Positions 1-11,652 of a stretch of DNA of 64,000 nucleotides are shown piece after piece. The notes under the pieces were generated by a model, which did not search any database, was not told the DNA's origin, and saw nothing but the letters and a program-made list of their open reading frames with translations. The stretch's first letter is position 1, and every line of letters begins with the position of its first letter. Origin of the DNA: Cryptomeria japonica (lineage: Eukaryota; Streptophyta; Pinopsida; Cupressales; Cupressaceae); assembly GCF_030272615.1 (NCBI RefSeq), contig NC_081414.1, positions 914,821,648 through 914,885,647 of the forward strand, read 5' to 3'. A program made the position numbers and the translations under genes.

Positions 1-656
1 TGCAATTATCTGAAGGATATTTCGTCCCATTTCCTTAACCTATGGTCTTTAGATTGTATTTTCTCTACTTCTCTGGTGGATTGTTGGTTGCAATGGATTT
101 CTCCTTCTTCTATTTCATCTCTCCTTTTGTTGTGGTCACTTAATCTTCCCCATATTGCTTGGGGGGTCTAGAAGGAGAGAAATAACAGAGTCTTTTGAAA
201 CTTGGAATGCCCAGCCCATCTCTTAGCAATTAGAATCCAAAGTGCTATTAAGGAAAAATTCTCGGTGGCCTATTTGGATAAATTTTCTAGTTCCATACTC
301 TTTGTCTCCCTTTTGAATTTATCGGTGGCTCGAAATTGGAGCCTTCATAGGGCTATTTATATCCTTCTTCAAGGGTTCAAATAGAGTAGGGAGGGGGTGG
401 TGTGGTCCCCCCCTTCTCTTGGATGGATCAAAATTAATATTGATGTGGTAGCTAAAGGAAACCCTAGGCCTGTTGGTTGTGGGGGAGTGGCTCATGATCA
501 CAATGGTAGGTTTGTCTCAGTGGTGGCACTCCCTTTGGGAACTTGGAAAAAGTACTATGTTGAGGCTATGGAAGCATGCATTGGAGTAAAGCTTTCTTTA
601 AAGAGACAAAATAGGAAAATTTGGTTGGAAAGAGATTCACTTAATATTGTTAATTG
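1..656 (+). pseudogene. LINE-1 fragment: C-terminal end of ORF2 (tether and RNase H)
   Basis: This is the 3' part of the reverse-transcriptase polyprotein of a plant non-LTR retrotransposon. Around 150-200 the reading frame gives HIAWGV-stop-KERNNRVF, the conserved linker between the zf-RVT region and the RNase H domain of plant LINEs; the stop is TAG where a Trp codon (TGG) is usual. From about 397 an RNase H-like domain follows (WIKINIDVVAKGN, then the GCGGVAHDHNG and EAMEACIG motifs). The first catalytic Asp is present in NIDV. The domain stops abruptly after RDSLNIVN at about 655, some tens of residues before the usual end, where the second LINE begins. The start lies off the window. Family assignment is firm from the motifs; the copy is dead. 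Confidence 0.8.
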
Positions 657-659
657 AGA

Positions 660-1133
660 ATTGGAGTGGAGTATCTAAGGTATTTTTAATAGATAAAGGT
701 AATGGGTTTTTTGTGTCATTATTTGAATCAAAAGAATATAAAGATGTTTTTAGATCCAAATCTTGGTTTTACAATTGCTTAGGTCTTCGTATGAAAATAT
801 GGTATCCAAACTTTAACATGTTTATAGCTTCTATCAAATTTATTCCCATTTGGGTTCAACTTCGTAACCTTCCATTTGAATATAGGGAGATTGAGCTTCT
901 AGAGAAAATTGGAAATAAAATAGGAATATTCATAAAAAATGATCTAAAATTCTTTGACAATCTAAATCTCCCTATCAGACCATGTTTTTTAATGGATGAG
1001 AATAGAGATTTCCCCTCTTCTCTATAGATAAATTCAAAAAATGGTGGATGGTCCCAAAATCTGTTTTATGAAGAATCCTCTTTAGTTTGTGGTTTATGTC
1101 ATTTATCTAATCAGCCATCCTCTTCATGCCTAG
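660..1133 (+). pseudogene. LINE-2 ORF1: DUF4283-like domain and degenerate zinc knuckle
   Basis: The frame through 1027 shows NGFFVSLFES, then LGLRMKIWYPNF, then PIWVQLRNLPFEY and IGNKIG. This order is typical of the DUF4283 domain at the start of plant LINE ORF1, a gag-like nucleic-acid-binding protein. The N-terminal part of the domain is missing at the junction with LINE-1. After a TAG stop at 1025 a frame continues into CGLCHLSNQPSSSC (about 1087-1128), which resembles a CCHC knuckle with altered spacing. No intact start codon can be assigned. Confidence 0.65.
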
Positions 1134-2812
1134 ACATCAATAATGTTAGTAGTTTTGTTCACCCAAAATTAGATGAAGTTATCAATTCCTACTTAACTCA
1201 TGGCCAACTCATAGATGATAGGTTTTGAAGTTACAAAACTCTTCCCAGAAAATTATTCTCTTGGTTCTCCCATAGCATCTTCTTAGATTCTTTTGAGGAA
1301 CTTAGAGACTCTAGAGGGAAATGTTTCTTTGATAAATTTAGAGGCTTTTGTTCAATCATTGTATGAGGAAGGACAAGCCAGTCTCATAGAGGAGATAGTG
1401 AATCAAGTGTTAGGGGAAGATATGGGGAATAAAGCTCAAAATATTCAACTACAAATAATAGGAGCAACTAGCTTAGAAAGATCAAATGAAAATCTATCTG
1501 TTTTAATACAAGGATGGGATGAAATAGAAAGGTTTTGCTTTGCGAAATAAGTAGTGAAGAGGCTTGGCTTCATACTTATTCCCCAATATCATCAAAGTTA
1601 TATTGGTGGGAAAGTTTTTGGAATGATTTTGGCTTTAGGGCTTGAGAGGGTATTTGGGGAAAGAAGCATATCACTCTATAAGAAAAGCAAAATCCTCTTT
1701 CAAACTTGGGAGTAGTTAGCAAAGTACTAGAGATGATTGATTCTAAAGCTAGGAAAGTAATAACTTATGAAAAGAAGGAGCTTCTAATGGCAAAAGAATT
1801 TTCCGTTTGGAGTAGCAGACATTTCTTCTTAAAAATTGGTATTAAAGGCTTGGAAAAAGTTCTCTTTATGAAATGGAGAATTCCTCAGATAGACGAGCCT
1901 AAAAGTAGAATCTCAAGGTCAAACATAAGGTCAAGCATTCAAAATAAGATAAAGTAAGTCTCAATAAACCCTATTATAAACTTGATAGAGAAAAATCTTC
2001 AATGTGTTAGGGTTATAGAAGCTTTGTACAAAGTGAATAAATTGAGAGAATTAGGGGATGATTTTTCTACCACACGGAGAGGCAAAAGAGGGAGGCCAAT
2101 GGGTAGTTCAAATAAGTAGAAAAGAAAGCAAGGAGGTGGATCAAGTTAAAAGTCATCAGTAGCTCAGAGCCTTGTATTAGATAGAAGAACGTCTTTGAGA
2201 TTATTGGGACAAAAATAATGTGAAAATCTCTCAATCAACACTACCAAAGAAGTTAGAAAGGATACCCTCTCTATAATCTTTGAGGAGGAATGAGTATATT
2301 CCTTCCCCTATTTTAGACTTTAAACAAAAAGACAAAAAGTCTTTAAAGGAAGAATATGCTCTTCCTAAAATTTAGATCCTTTCTTCTAAGGACCATGAAG
2401 AGACTGATTATACCGAGGAGAGTTCCCCAATCTCAGTGGAGTTAGCAATTATTTGTCATTTATTAGGCATCTCTAATTATCAATCGAAAGAAAATGAAGA
2501 ATTTCACATTGAAAAGAAAACTCTTATTCAAAAAATTATAAATCTTGAAGAGCTAGAGGAGGAGGGCATTGGAATATTAAGGTCTGATATAGAATAGTTA
2601 AATGATATTGAATTCTCTAAGGATACAAAATATTTGGGTCTATAAGAAAATATTTCGAATAAGGTAAAACCAAATTATAGTCAGCCTCTTGGAAATAGGT
2701 GAGGAAGGAAATCATTGTCATAACTTAGGAAATTAGATGGTGAAGATAAAGATCAACAAAAGCTATCAACCCTGTGGAGCACAAGCATGGGGAAGCCCCT
2801 CTCCTTGGATCA
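1134..2812 (+). other. LINE-2 decayed ORF1 C-terminal region and linker to ORF2
   Basis: No conserved domain is visible. Short open stretches (1293-1550 and 1706-1957) lie on the plus strand, are rich in Glu, Lys and Ile, and are separated by stops. This fits the poorly conserved C-terminal part of a LINE ORF1 and the spacer before ORF2. I see no promoter, RNA gene or separate repeat here. Confidence 0.4.
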
Positions 2813-2974
2813 ATGAATATTCTATCATGGAATGTTAGGGGATTAAATGCCCCTAACAAATAGTGTTTGGTTAAGCGTTGTATAAATTTTTTTAAAGTAG
2901 ACATAGTTTTGCTTCAAGAAACCAAGCTGAATGAAGATTAGATGACATCTTTTATAAAGAAATTAGGCTATTGG
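2813..2974 (+). pseudogene. LINE-2 ORF2 endonuclease, first part
   Basis: ORF2 appears to start at ATG 2813 with MNILSWNVRGLN, the usual beginning of the APE-type endonuclease of plant LINEs. VDIVLLQETKL follows, containing the catalytic Glu. There are in-frame stops after NAPNK and after LNED. The frame runs into the Copia-A insertion at 2975, after the residues KLGYW. The second half lies at 19949. The role would be nicking target DNA for target-primed reverse transcription. Confidence 0.75.
2970..2974. repeat. Target-site duplication of Copia-A, left copy
   Basis: ATTGG lies directly left of the Copia-A LTR. TTTGG lies directly right of the element at 19944-19948. Four of five bases agree. 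Dropping one copy makes the LINE endonuclease frame continuous, which supports it as a real target duplication. Confidence 0.75.
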
Positions 2975-4484
2975 TGATAGTTCTCATACTTAATGTAAGT
3001 ATAGATCCAATAGCCAACAAGCTGAGAGGGGGGAGCGGGGTGAATCATACAAACCTAATCTTCCATAAAAACATCAAATTCAACCTCGGTAACATATACT
3101 TCAGTAATATAACCAAAACTGTTAAACATGCAAACTCAAAAGCATATAAACATCATAAACCTCATAACACCAGATTTAATGTGGAAACCCAAATAGGGAA
3201 AAACCACTGTGGGATTTCAGACACACTAAGAAATATACTCTTCTAGAGTATGCTCGGTTAAAAGCAAATCCTGTTAAAGATTACAAACACATTGCTAGAT
3301 GTGACCCGGTTAAGGGATTTCCCTCAGATCTATTAGGATCTTCACTTTGTTAGAAGTGACCTTGTTAAAGGATTTCAAACACTCAATCAGAATGTCACCT
3401 TGCTAGAGGGTTTTACAAATAAGACTATTAATTCCACTCGGTTAAGAGATTTTCTGTTACTTCACAAAATAATAGTAATAAAAATCTATCTACAACTTCA
3501 CATCTAAAATGCTAAAGCAGATTCCTTTTTGTTCAATACAATCTAGACATAGAACTAATCTTGTCTATCTGCTGGGCTACTATACTCTGTTATTCAAACA
3601 GGTCTTCAAGCTTCTGTTCTCAGTAATCATTATGTAGCATCCTTGTGCATACACTTGCCCGCATACATTGTTTATCAACAGTTCCCTATTTATAAACAAT
3701 AGCTAACTGCTTAATCTCCTTGATCACATTTCCCATCATCAATCATAGCCATCAGATCTTCAAACTTGTCCAGGTTCAATGCATCGTTTGATCTGAAAAT
3801 GTTTTACCCAGAACTTGCATACATTTCTTGGAGCTTGTGCCAGGGTATTGTGGTTCAATCTGAACTGTAGATCTTCATGCCATTTTTCCTTTGCCATAGA
3901 TTCATTAACAAACTTCATTCACGGCTTACCAATAATTTAATCAGTTCCAGCTCATCAACTTCCTTCATTAAATAACACATGTAATCATTTAATGCATTTT
4001 GTTATAGCTTGGTTACAACTCGGTAAATACTAAAATTCACTTGTTAGACATTACGCCTTCTTTAACTGACAGCGATAACCTTAGGGTTTACCGACTAGGT
4101 TCTTTGCTTGGTAACATAGTATAGTATCAACCTTACAGTTAACAATATATGTAGGATATCAAAACAATCTAAACATCATGATCTCATCATTGTCTGACTC
4201 GGTAATAGTTGCCCATTGAATACCTTATTCATCCCCTTATTCATCATAATCTTTCTTGTGTCTTTTACCGACATCCTTATATTCTTCACATCATACTTCT
4301 CAAGATATGGCAACATCATACTGAATTAGAAAATCAATTTCTTGACATCAATGACAAAAATAATAATATCAAGATAGTAAACATCTTTAATTAGTTATAT
4401 CCATAATCATCAATATCCTTCTCAATATCCTTATTGAAATGTCAACAATCTTTCATTGTCTGTTATAATGCTATATTGCCAACA
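2975..4484 (-). repeat. Copia-A 3' LTR (left copy)
   Basis: On the minus strand the LTR begins TGTTGGCAATATAG right after the PPT and ends CTATCA at 2975. It matches 18404-19943 along its length with scattered substitutions. A TATA-like box reading TTTATAAATA on the minus strand lies at 3688-3697 and is kept in the other LTR, so it is a plausible core promoter. The motif CTCGGTAA or ACCCGGTTAAG recurs through the LTR. No gene is present here. Confidence 0.92.
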
Positions 4485-4496
4485 ATCTCCCCCTTT
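4485..4496 (-). other. Copia-A polypurine tract
   Basis: On the minus strand AAAGGGGGAGAT directly precedes the LTR start TGTTGG. This is the expected position of the plus-strand primer of reverse transcription. The same 12-mer is found in Copia-B. Confidence 0.85.
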
Positions 4497-4882
4497 GGCA
4501 TTGATGGCAAAACCATTTGATTTGACCTTAAAAGATTCAAATTGCTATGATTCTAAAATGCTGAAATGCTCTCCCCCGTACATTAGTTTTTTCCTCTTTG
4601 TCTTCAGTCTTCTCCCCTATACATTGGTCTTCTCCCCCTTTGACAACAATGCCAAAAAGTAAAGAACTAAAATGTAATTTCTTTCTGTATGAAGTGATTT
4701 CCTGCTGTTGTGTATCAATTCTATCTCGGTCAGAGCATTTTGTCTTCAATTCTTGTTCCCTATATTGTTTCCTGTAATAATTCATGTACACCTTTAGGAA
4801 ACATCCTAAAGGGTGTAAATCAGCATCAACTCCTAAAAGATATTCTGTAGAGTCATCGAATTGATGCTTTCACCGAACTCGG
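4497..4882 (-). other. Copia-A 3' untranslated region
   Basis: The stretch between the end of the RNase H frame and the PPT has no conserved coding signal. It contains further purine runs on the minus strand, near 4573 and 4630, that look like extra PPT-like tracts. Confidence 0.5.
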
Positions 4883-5258
4883 TCAGTGAATGGAAGATAG
4901 GGGTAGGACCCCTAACTTACTTCTGAGATATTCAAAAGTGTCCCTTGGTAGTGGCTTGGTGAAGATATGTGCTATTTGTTCCTTTGTGCTAACATACTCC
5001 AACACCACTTTCTTCTCTTGAGCTTCTTCTCTAAGATAATGATATTTGATAGAGACGTGCTTTGTCTTAGAGTGCATAACAGGATTTTTTGAAATATTAA
5101 TGGCACTAGTATTGTCATAGAATATAGTTACTGGCTCGATAACTTTCTCATTTATACCTTCCAATAGTTGTTTGATCCATGCTATATTAGTGCAATTCAA
5201 TGCTGTAGCAACATATTCTGCTTCTGTTGTTGACTGTGAAACACATCCTTGTTTCTTG
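4883..5258 (-). pseudogene. Copia-A RNase H
   Basis: The minus-strand frame 5200-4883 shows FYDNTSAINISKNPVMHSK, TKHVSIKYHYLRE and QIAHIFTKPL, the standard C-terminal half of a copia RNase H. It ends in LRSKLGVL. The usual ADIFTK motif reads AHIFTK here, so a conserved Asp is lost. The N-terminal part (5201-5258) is broken by stops that separate it from the reverse transcriptase frame. The domain would degrade the RNA strand of the RNA-DNA hybrid during replication. Confidence 0.8.
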
Positions 5259-6207
5259 CTAAAGCCAACTCACTAGTCTTTCTCCTAAAAAGAAAGCTCT
5301 GCCACTTTTGCTTTTTCTGTCATCAATGTTGCCTGCCCAATCAGCATCAGTATAAACTTTTAAATCAAAATCCTTTCCTTTCTGATATACTAAGCCATAA
5401 TCCTCAGTGCCTTTCAAGTATCTAAAAATTCTTTTGATTGCTGTCATGTGTGTTTCCTTAGGATCTGCAGATAATCTTGCAACTATACCTACTACATGTG
5501 CTATGTCTGGTCTGTTGTGAACAACATATTGTAGTTTTCCAATCATGGATTGGTAAAGTGTCTCATCAACAGATGCAGATTTATCATTCTTTGATAATTT
5601 ATAGTTGGTAGTCATAGGAGTACTTACTGGTTTTGAATCCTCCATTCCAAATTTCTTCAAGATTTCCTTTATGTGCTTGGATTGAGTAATGAAAATCTCA
5701 TTTTTCATTTGCAGTATCTGTAAACCTATAAAATACTTTATCTCACCGATTAATGACATCTCAAATTCTTTGCTCATTTCATTTCCAAAGTTCTTGCATA
5801 AAGAGTCATTTCCACAAAATATAATATCATCAACAAATATGGTTGAGATCAATATTCCAGTTTCATCATTCTTCATGTACATATTGTTGTTCTCACTTGT
5901 CCTTATAAAACCAATCTTAATCAAATAAGAATGCAATCTTTCATACCATGCTCTAGGTGCTTGTTTCAAACCATATAAAGCTTTGTTCAATTTACATGCC
6001 TGATCTTTATTATTGTATTCAACAAATCCTTCAAGTTGTTCAATAAAAATTTCTTCTTCTAATATTCCATTCAGAAATGTAGATTTGACATCCATTTGAT
6101 ATACCTTGAAATTCTTAAAAGCAGCATATGCCAACAATGTTATTACTCCTTCAAGTCTAGCCACAGGTGCAAAAGTTTCACCATAATCAATTCCTTCTTC
6201 TTGAGCT
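5259..6207 (-). pseudogene. Copia-A reverse transcriptase
   Basis: The long minus-strand frame 6164-5259 holds the copia RT domain in order: VYQMDVKSTFLNG, LNKALYGLKQAPRAWY, the catalytic FVDDIIFCGND, YFIGLQI, then the C-terminal connection with RRIFRYLKGT-like and DWAGNIDDRKSKSG motifs. The catalytic Asp pair is intact. The ATG at the track start is internal to a polyprotein. Upstream in the same frame there is a stop at about 6206-6208, so the polyprotein cannot be read through. Confidence 0.88.
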
Positions 6208-7434
6208 TAACCTTTGCAAACTAGTCTTGCTTTGTTTCGAATGACCTCTCCTTTTTCATTTAGCTTGTTCCTAAAAATCCACTTAGTACCGATTACATTT
6301 TTGTCCTTTGGTCTTGGGATTAGTGTCCATGTGTCATTCTTCCTGATTTCATCAATCTCTTATGTCATAGTATTTATCCAATCTTCACTCTTAAATGCCT
6401 CTTTCACTGTTCTCGGTTCAAATTCAGATATCAGACATGTGTTCTATCTCAGTTTGTTCCTTATCATCACTGGATCATTCTTATCTCCTATAATCTGACT
6501 TGGTGCATGATGTCTTCTGACATACTTGGCTAATATAGGCTCGATAGGCTCTGTAAGATCTTCTTCATCACTCGGTAACTTGATATTCTCTTCATTTTCT
6601 TCTTCAGTCTTCTCAGTAGAACTTCTCGATTGAACATGAACAAATTCATCATAATCTTCTGGTTTCTTGGAATTTCCTTCATCATTTCTTTATGCAAATT
6701 CATCAATTTTCACATTTGCACTTTCCACTATTTTGTTAGATGATTTGATCAGACATTTAAATGCTTTGCTTCTAGAAGAATATCCTAGAAATGTTCCTTC
6801 TTCACTTTTCTGATCAAACTTGCCATTTCTATCATCTTTGTGAACATAGCATCTACTTCCAAAGATTTTAAAGTAACTAACATTAGGTTTCTTATCATAC
6901 TAGATTTCATATGGTGTCTTCAAAGTTCCTTTCTTCAATTGTACTCGGTTCAAGGTGTAAACTATTGTGCTTATTGCTTCTCTCCAAAATGTTTGTGGCA
7001 CTTTCTTTTCAATCATCAGTGTTCTAGCACAATCCACAATAGATCTGTTTTGTCTCTCAGCTATTCCATTCTTCTATGGAGTTCTCGGTGCAGAGACTTG
7101 TCTTCTAATACTATGATCATTGCACAATAAGTTGAATTCATCAGATGTGAACTATCCTCCTCTATCTGATCTAAGACATTTCAATTGTCTTCCTGTTTCA
7201 TTTTCAACTTTTGCCTTGTACCATTTAAACATTTGAAAAGCTTCTGATTTTTCTTTTAAAAACATTACTATCGTCATCCTTGAATAATCATCCACAAATA
7301 ATATGAAATATTTGTCACCATAATAACTTTGAACTTTCATAGGACCACAAAGATCAGTATGCACAAGATCTAAAATTCCCTTAGAGTTGTAAGACTTACT
7401 TGTAAAGCTTGATCTTGTCATCTTACCCATTTGG
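6208..7434 (-). pseudogene. Copia-A integrase core and integrase-RT linker
   Basis: From 7434 downward the frame begins with GKMTRSSF, then LDLVHTDLCGPM (catalytic Asp), then the second catalytic region ending RSDRGG at about 7152, where a stop follows. Further down the frame shows NGIAERQNRS (catalytic Glu) and TFWREAI, then the variable linker and the RT entry motif GTKWIFRNKLNEKGE. At least five in-frame stops lie between 7151 and 6208. Gypsy-A separates this domain from gag-protease at 16733. Confidence 0.8.
7430..7434. repeat. Target-site duplication of Gypsy-A, left copy
   Basis: TTTGG at 7430-7434 is repeated exactly at 16728-16732 on the other side of Gypsy-A. Removing the element and one copy restores the Copia-A polyprotein frame. 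Confidence 0.93.
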
Positions 7435-9740
7435 TGATAGGAACAGTGCAAGTGGAATGCTCAAGTGACTTATATGTTCACTAAGTATAGGACCTTACTA
7501 TTTTCAAGGATTTGTTGTTGTAATCATAGTGCAAAGGTTCATAGACCATCTCAAACTTCCTCTTGTTTCACCTCCCTAAGTCAAGACCTCTTGTATGCTG
7601 AAAGGCTTCAACACCAAAACCACTCTGGCTTGCTAAAACTATGTTCTTGGGGTCTGTCCCACAAAAGGTGTCAAGTTCATGTGAGGACAAATTGTTTCAA
7701 TTGGCATTGATGTCTTTTGTGCTTTTCATTCACCATTCGTGTACCCGATTTGACCAAAATTCAATTTTTAGGCCTAAAAAGGCTACAAGCAATTAGCCCT
7801 CCTTTTGGGGTTTTGTGCTCACCCTGTTCAAGCGATGGACGTCCAGACTGAAAGGTTTATATTTTTGGATACCCTTTTGGGAGTTCTTGAAGATTCATCA
7901 ATTTTGGGGGTCCCTAAGTCCTTCTCCATGACTATCCCAAAAATGGGCATAAAAGGAGGGTTTGTTGTCAAAAACCACATTTCAAGCTTGGGAACCTCAA
8001 AATGATTCAAAGACACCTTTTTCTACCTTTCTATTGGCTAAAAAGACCATAACCAAAAATTTTTAAACCTCACAAAGTGAAGACCAAGATTTTCATGATA
8101 TGCATACAAAGGAAATGCAACATTTGACAATTTTACACTTTTGCCATCCACAAGCACTTTTTTTTTGCAAAATTCCAATTATAAAAGAAGCATATGAACA
8201 TAAATGACATTAGAGACAAGAAGGAATCCAATTTTCCCTGCACAAAATGCATTAGGCAAGTACAAATGGTAAATAGTTCAGTGTCAAGTAAATGGGACTG
8301 CACTTTTCCTCTTTTCACTGTTTTTCCATTTTGGACCTGAACTTTGCAATGTTAAAACACATATTTGAAGGCTTGTTTGTGCTCTATAAGAAATTATCTA
8401 TCTTCTTCATACATGAATTCCTTCATACCTGCAATTTGAAGAGGAGAAAATACATTTACAACTTCAACAATATGCAAAAATCAGTCATACTTGACTATGG
8501 CAGCCTGCTGGGCGTTTTACATTTATTTTTTTTTTGCCTAAGGAGATCATTGTTTGATCTTGGCTTTTACATTACCCAAGAGTGGGGCTTACTCATTTCT
8601 TGTACTTTTTTACAAGAAAACAAAGTATGGACAGAGTTTTTCACACCAATGAATGGTGCAGAGCGAACTAGGAAAGAAAACAACTACCAAACAGTGACTC
8701 ACTATTTTGGCTTACAATTCATGAAACTGAAACATATAATCTTCCTCTTCTAGAATTAGGAAGTCTCTTTTCTTTCTCACAACACTTAGACAACACATAT
8801 GTCTATTCACCAAAAGGATGCAAATGCTATGGGAGAGCAAAGCATCATACTTGTGCAAAGACCCTAGCCAAATGGCTTACTTGCCTAGGGCTCCATGACC
8901 ACAAAACACCTTGTACCTGCACTCTTGAAACCAAAACTCATATTTACATAATGTAAAAATTGACCAACTGGTTCTTGAGAAGCCATGGACACTTTAAGAC
9001 TCCAAGAAACCAAGTTGGTCAAGCATTCTTGCCCAAATTCCTAGATTGGGCAGTGAAACTGTGAAATCAAAACAATTTTGCTACAACTTCAAAACTTAAT
9101 CAAATTTAATGCCACCAAAAGGAAAAGTTTAGGAAAACATGTTGGAATAAGAAAATACAAGAATAGTATGGACAAGTACAGCAGGTGTATGGACTGCTAT
9201 TCACATGGAGCCAAAAACTAGAGAAAACCAAGTAAAAACTAGTGCAAGTTTGCAAAACTTCTCATAACTTTGAATGATCAACCCTTACAAAAGTTAAAAC
9301 AGGAGTTTAAATACCTCTCCAAGTTGTTTAACCTCCTATACAGATAGGTACATGTCCAAAGGCACTTAATTTTGACATTTTGATGCCTAAATGACAACTT
9401 TTGGTGCCTAGAAAATGCAAGATTGACCTCCAAAACTAACCATCATCTAGAAACACTTCTTATACCTTAAATCCAAACATAAAACATGTCTAAAACCTTT
9501 CAAAAACAAAAACACACTAAAAACTCACTTTTTACAACATTTTGCTAGGCAACACCAAAACTAGCAATTTTGAGCAAAAGTTGAAAACAGGAAACCAAAA
9601 CCACACAATGAGTTCAAAACTCATCCAAAAAACCTAGAACAACTTCAAAAAGAATGATAAACAAATTTCCAACTTAAAATAACACAAATCAAACCTGAGA
9701 TGAAAAAGAAGCTGAGAATGAGCTAGGTGCTCCTGCACCA
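7435..9740 (-). repeat. Gypsy-A 3' LTR (left copy)
   Basis: On the minus strand it starts TGGTGCAGGAGCACC after the PPT and ends CCTATCA at 7435. It is paired with 14414-16727 at high similarity with small indels. The first bases contain a short palindrome, GGTGC and GCACC around AGGA. A weak TATA-like TTTAAATA lies at 9306-9313. Open stretches on the plus strand inside it occur in both LTRs and are not genes. Confidence 0.93.
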
Positions 9741-9755
9741 TACTCCCCCGGTGAC
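9741..9755 (-). other. Gypsy-A polypurine tract
   Basis: The minus strand reads ...CACCGGGGGAGTA immediately before the LTR start TGGTGC. Gypsy-B has the matching tract TTTGGGGGAGTA in the same place. Confidence 0.8.
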
Positions 9756-9762
9756 AAAGAAG

Positions 9763-10143
9763 TCATGTGACTCCTTTGGGTAGAATAGAGAGAGGAATAC
9801 CAGCCTTGGTGAAGTCACTTTCAGGTATCCAAGTAGCTTCAGAAGCTAGTTGATCTTTCCATTTGATCAAATGCTCAAAGTAGTCATGCCTTCTATTCTT
9901 CTTGATGATTCTGGAATCAAGTACCTGTTCAGGAATGGGAGAAGAAGAAGAGGGGAGAGGTAGATCAGAAAAGGAATTTGAAATGTCTGAAACTCTTTGA
10001 TTCTCTACTAGAGGCTGCTGGTTGAAAGGTACCAAATCTGTAACATTAAAGATAGGAGATAAAGAAACATCAGCAGGTAAATCAATTTTATAAGCATTTG
10101 GACCATACTTAGCCAAAATCCTGCAAGGTCCAATTCTTCTCAT
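9763..10143 (-). pseudogene. Gypsy-A integrase C-terminus with chromodomain
   Basis: This frame begins inside the integrase C-terminal domain (MRRIGPCRILAKYGPNAYKI, then LSPIFNVTDLVPF). It ends with a chromodomain-like segment, HDYFEHLIKWKDQLASEATW followed by IPESDF, just before the PPT. Chromodomains at this position define chromoviruses and are thought to guide integration toward heterochromatin. A stop near 10144 separates it from the integrase core. Gypsy-B has the same domain at about 60255-60345. Confidence 0.82.
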
Positions 10144-11127
10144 CTATAACTTGGTAGGAACTCCCTTCTATAATCTAGACTTGTTGAGATGCACCATCAC
10201 AAAATCCCCAACTATAAATTGGACATCCCTCTTTGAAGCATCCACCCTTTCCTTGACTCTTGTTGTGGTATCCTACAAAGACTGTTTAACCTGTTCATGT
10301 ATCTCTTTGAGAGATTGTGCCATGTCTTTTGTTGTCCCACTAACATGTTGCAAGTTAGTCACATCATGTAACTCAAAAACACCTCTTGGATGCATACCAT
10401 AAACAATCTGAAATGGGCTCTTACCAGTGGATCTGTTTACACTGTCATTGTAGGCAAACTCTGCCTGTGGGATAAGTTGATCCCAACTTTGTCCATACTC
10501 CTTGGTGAGACATCTGAGTAGATTACCCAATGTTCTATTCACCACCTCTGTTTGGCCATCTATCTGTGGATGGTAAGCTGAGCCAAAAGACAAGTTAGTA
10601 CGCAATTTCTTCCACAAAGTCTTCCAAAAATGACCAAAAAACTTAACATCTCTATCTGATACAATACTAGATGGCAAACCATGTATTCTGATAACCTCTT
10701 TAAAGAAAAGAAAAGCAATATGACTAGCATCATTAGTAGTTTTGCAAGGAATAAAGTGAGCCATTTTACTAAATCTGTCCACAACCACAAAGATACTGTC
10801 ATGCCCTATTTTTTTCCTCGGTAAGCCTACAACAAAATCCATACTGATGCATTCCCATGGCCTAGAAGGAATGGGAAGTGGCTGATATAAACCAGCATTA
10901 GTGCTATGTCCTTTGGCCTTCTGACATATCATGCACTGTTCAACATACCTCAGAACATCTCTCTGCATCTTGGGCCAGTAATAAAAATGTTGAACCAACT
11001 CTAAGGTCTTGTTGAGACCAAAATGGCCACTCAAACACCCATTGTGTTTCTCTTGAATGAGATTTTCTCTCATGGAACCTTTAGGAACACATAGCTGTCC
11101 TCCCCTAAATAACAAACCATTCTGCAA
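10144..11127 (-). pseudogene. Gypsy-A integrase
   Basis: The open frame 11127-10273 carries the HHCC zinc-binding domain (HNGCLSGHFGLNKT, then CMICQKAKG). The DDE core follows: Asp in FVVVDRFSK, Asp in VSDRDVKFF and Glu in GQTEVVNRT. The triad is complete in this copy. FAYNDSVNRSTGKSPFQIVYG follows, as is normal for gypsy integrases. The frame ends at a stop at 10273, before the C-terminal segment. The protein would insert element DNA into the genome. Confidence 0.88.
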
Positions 11128-11259
11128 TGTATAGTCAACATACTCACTATGAAAATGATTCTCAAAAGCAAGACAAACTTTATAAACAGCAACAAAATCA
11201 TCATCATTAGGATATAAATCTTGAAAGCAATCTATCCCAACACTCTTTACTTGGATCTC

Positions 11260-11652
11260 CTAGATAGTCAACAATCTCCTACTTAAAGCATCAACTACTT
11301 TGTTACATTGGCCTTTCTTGTGCTTAAGAGTGAAGGTATATGCTTGTAGGTACTCTACCCATTTCACATGTCTATGGTTGAGTTTGTCCTGAGAATTCAA
11401 GAAACTGACTACCTGGTTGTCGGTATACACAACAAATTCTTTAGGAAGCAAGTAATGCCTCCACTTCCTAAGTGTCTGTACCAATGCATATAACTCTAAA
11501 TCATAAGATGAATAATTTTTCTTTGCATCATTTAGTTTTTCACTAAAAAAGGCAACTGGTCTGTTATCCTGACTCAAGACTGCACCTACTGCAAGATGAC
11601 TGGCATCACATTCTATGGTAAAAAGCTTATCAAAGCTAGGAAGGATTAACAC
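11260..11652 (-). pseudogene. Gypsy-A RNase H
   Basis: The frame shows FTIECDASHLAVGAVLSQ, FFSEKLNDAKKNYSSYDLEL, ALVQTLRKWRHYLL, VVYTDNQ and NKVVDALSRR, the gypsy RNase H in order with its catalytic Asp and Glu positions. It stops at a TAG just after LLTI, and the integrase zinc domain follows on the same strand after a short gap. A stop also separates it from the RT thumb region upstream. Confidence 0.85.

Noticed and set aside
7465-9740. Plus-strand ORFs at 7465-8753 and their near copies at 14784-15943 as a duplicated host gene
   Set aside because: Both sets lie within the two LTRs of Gypsy-A and on the strand opposite its transcription, and they show no domain.
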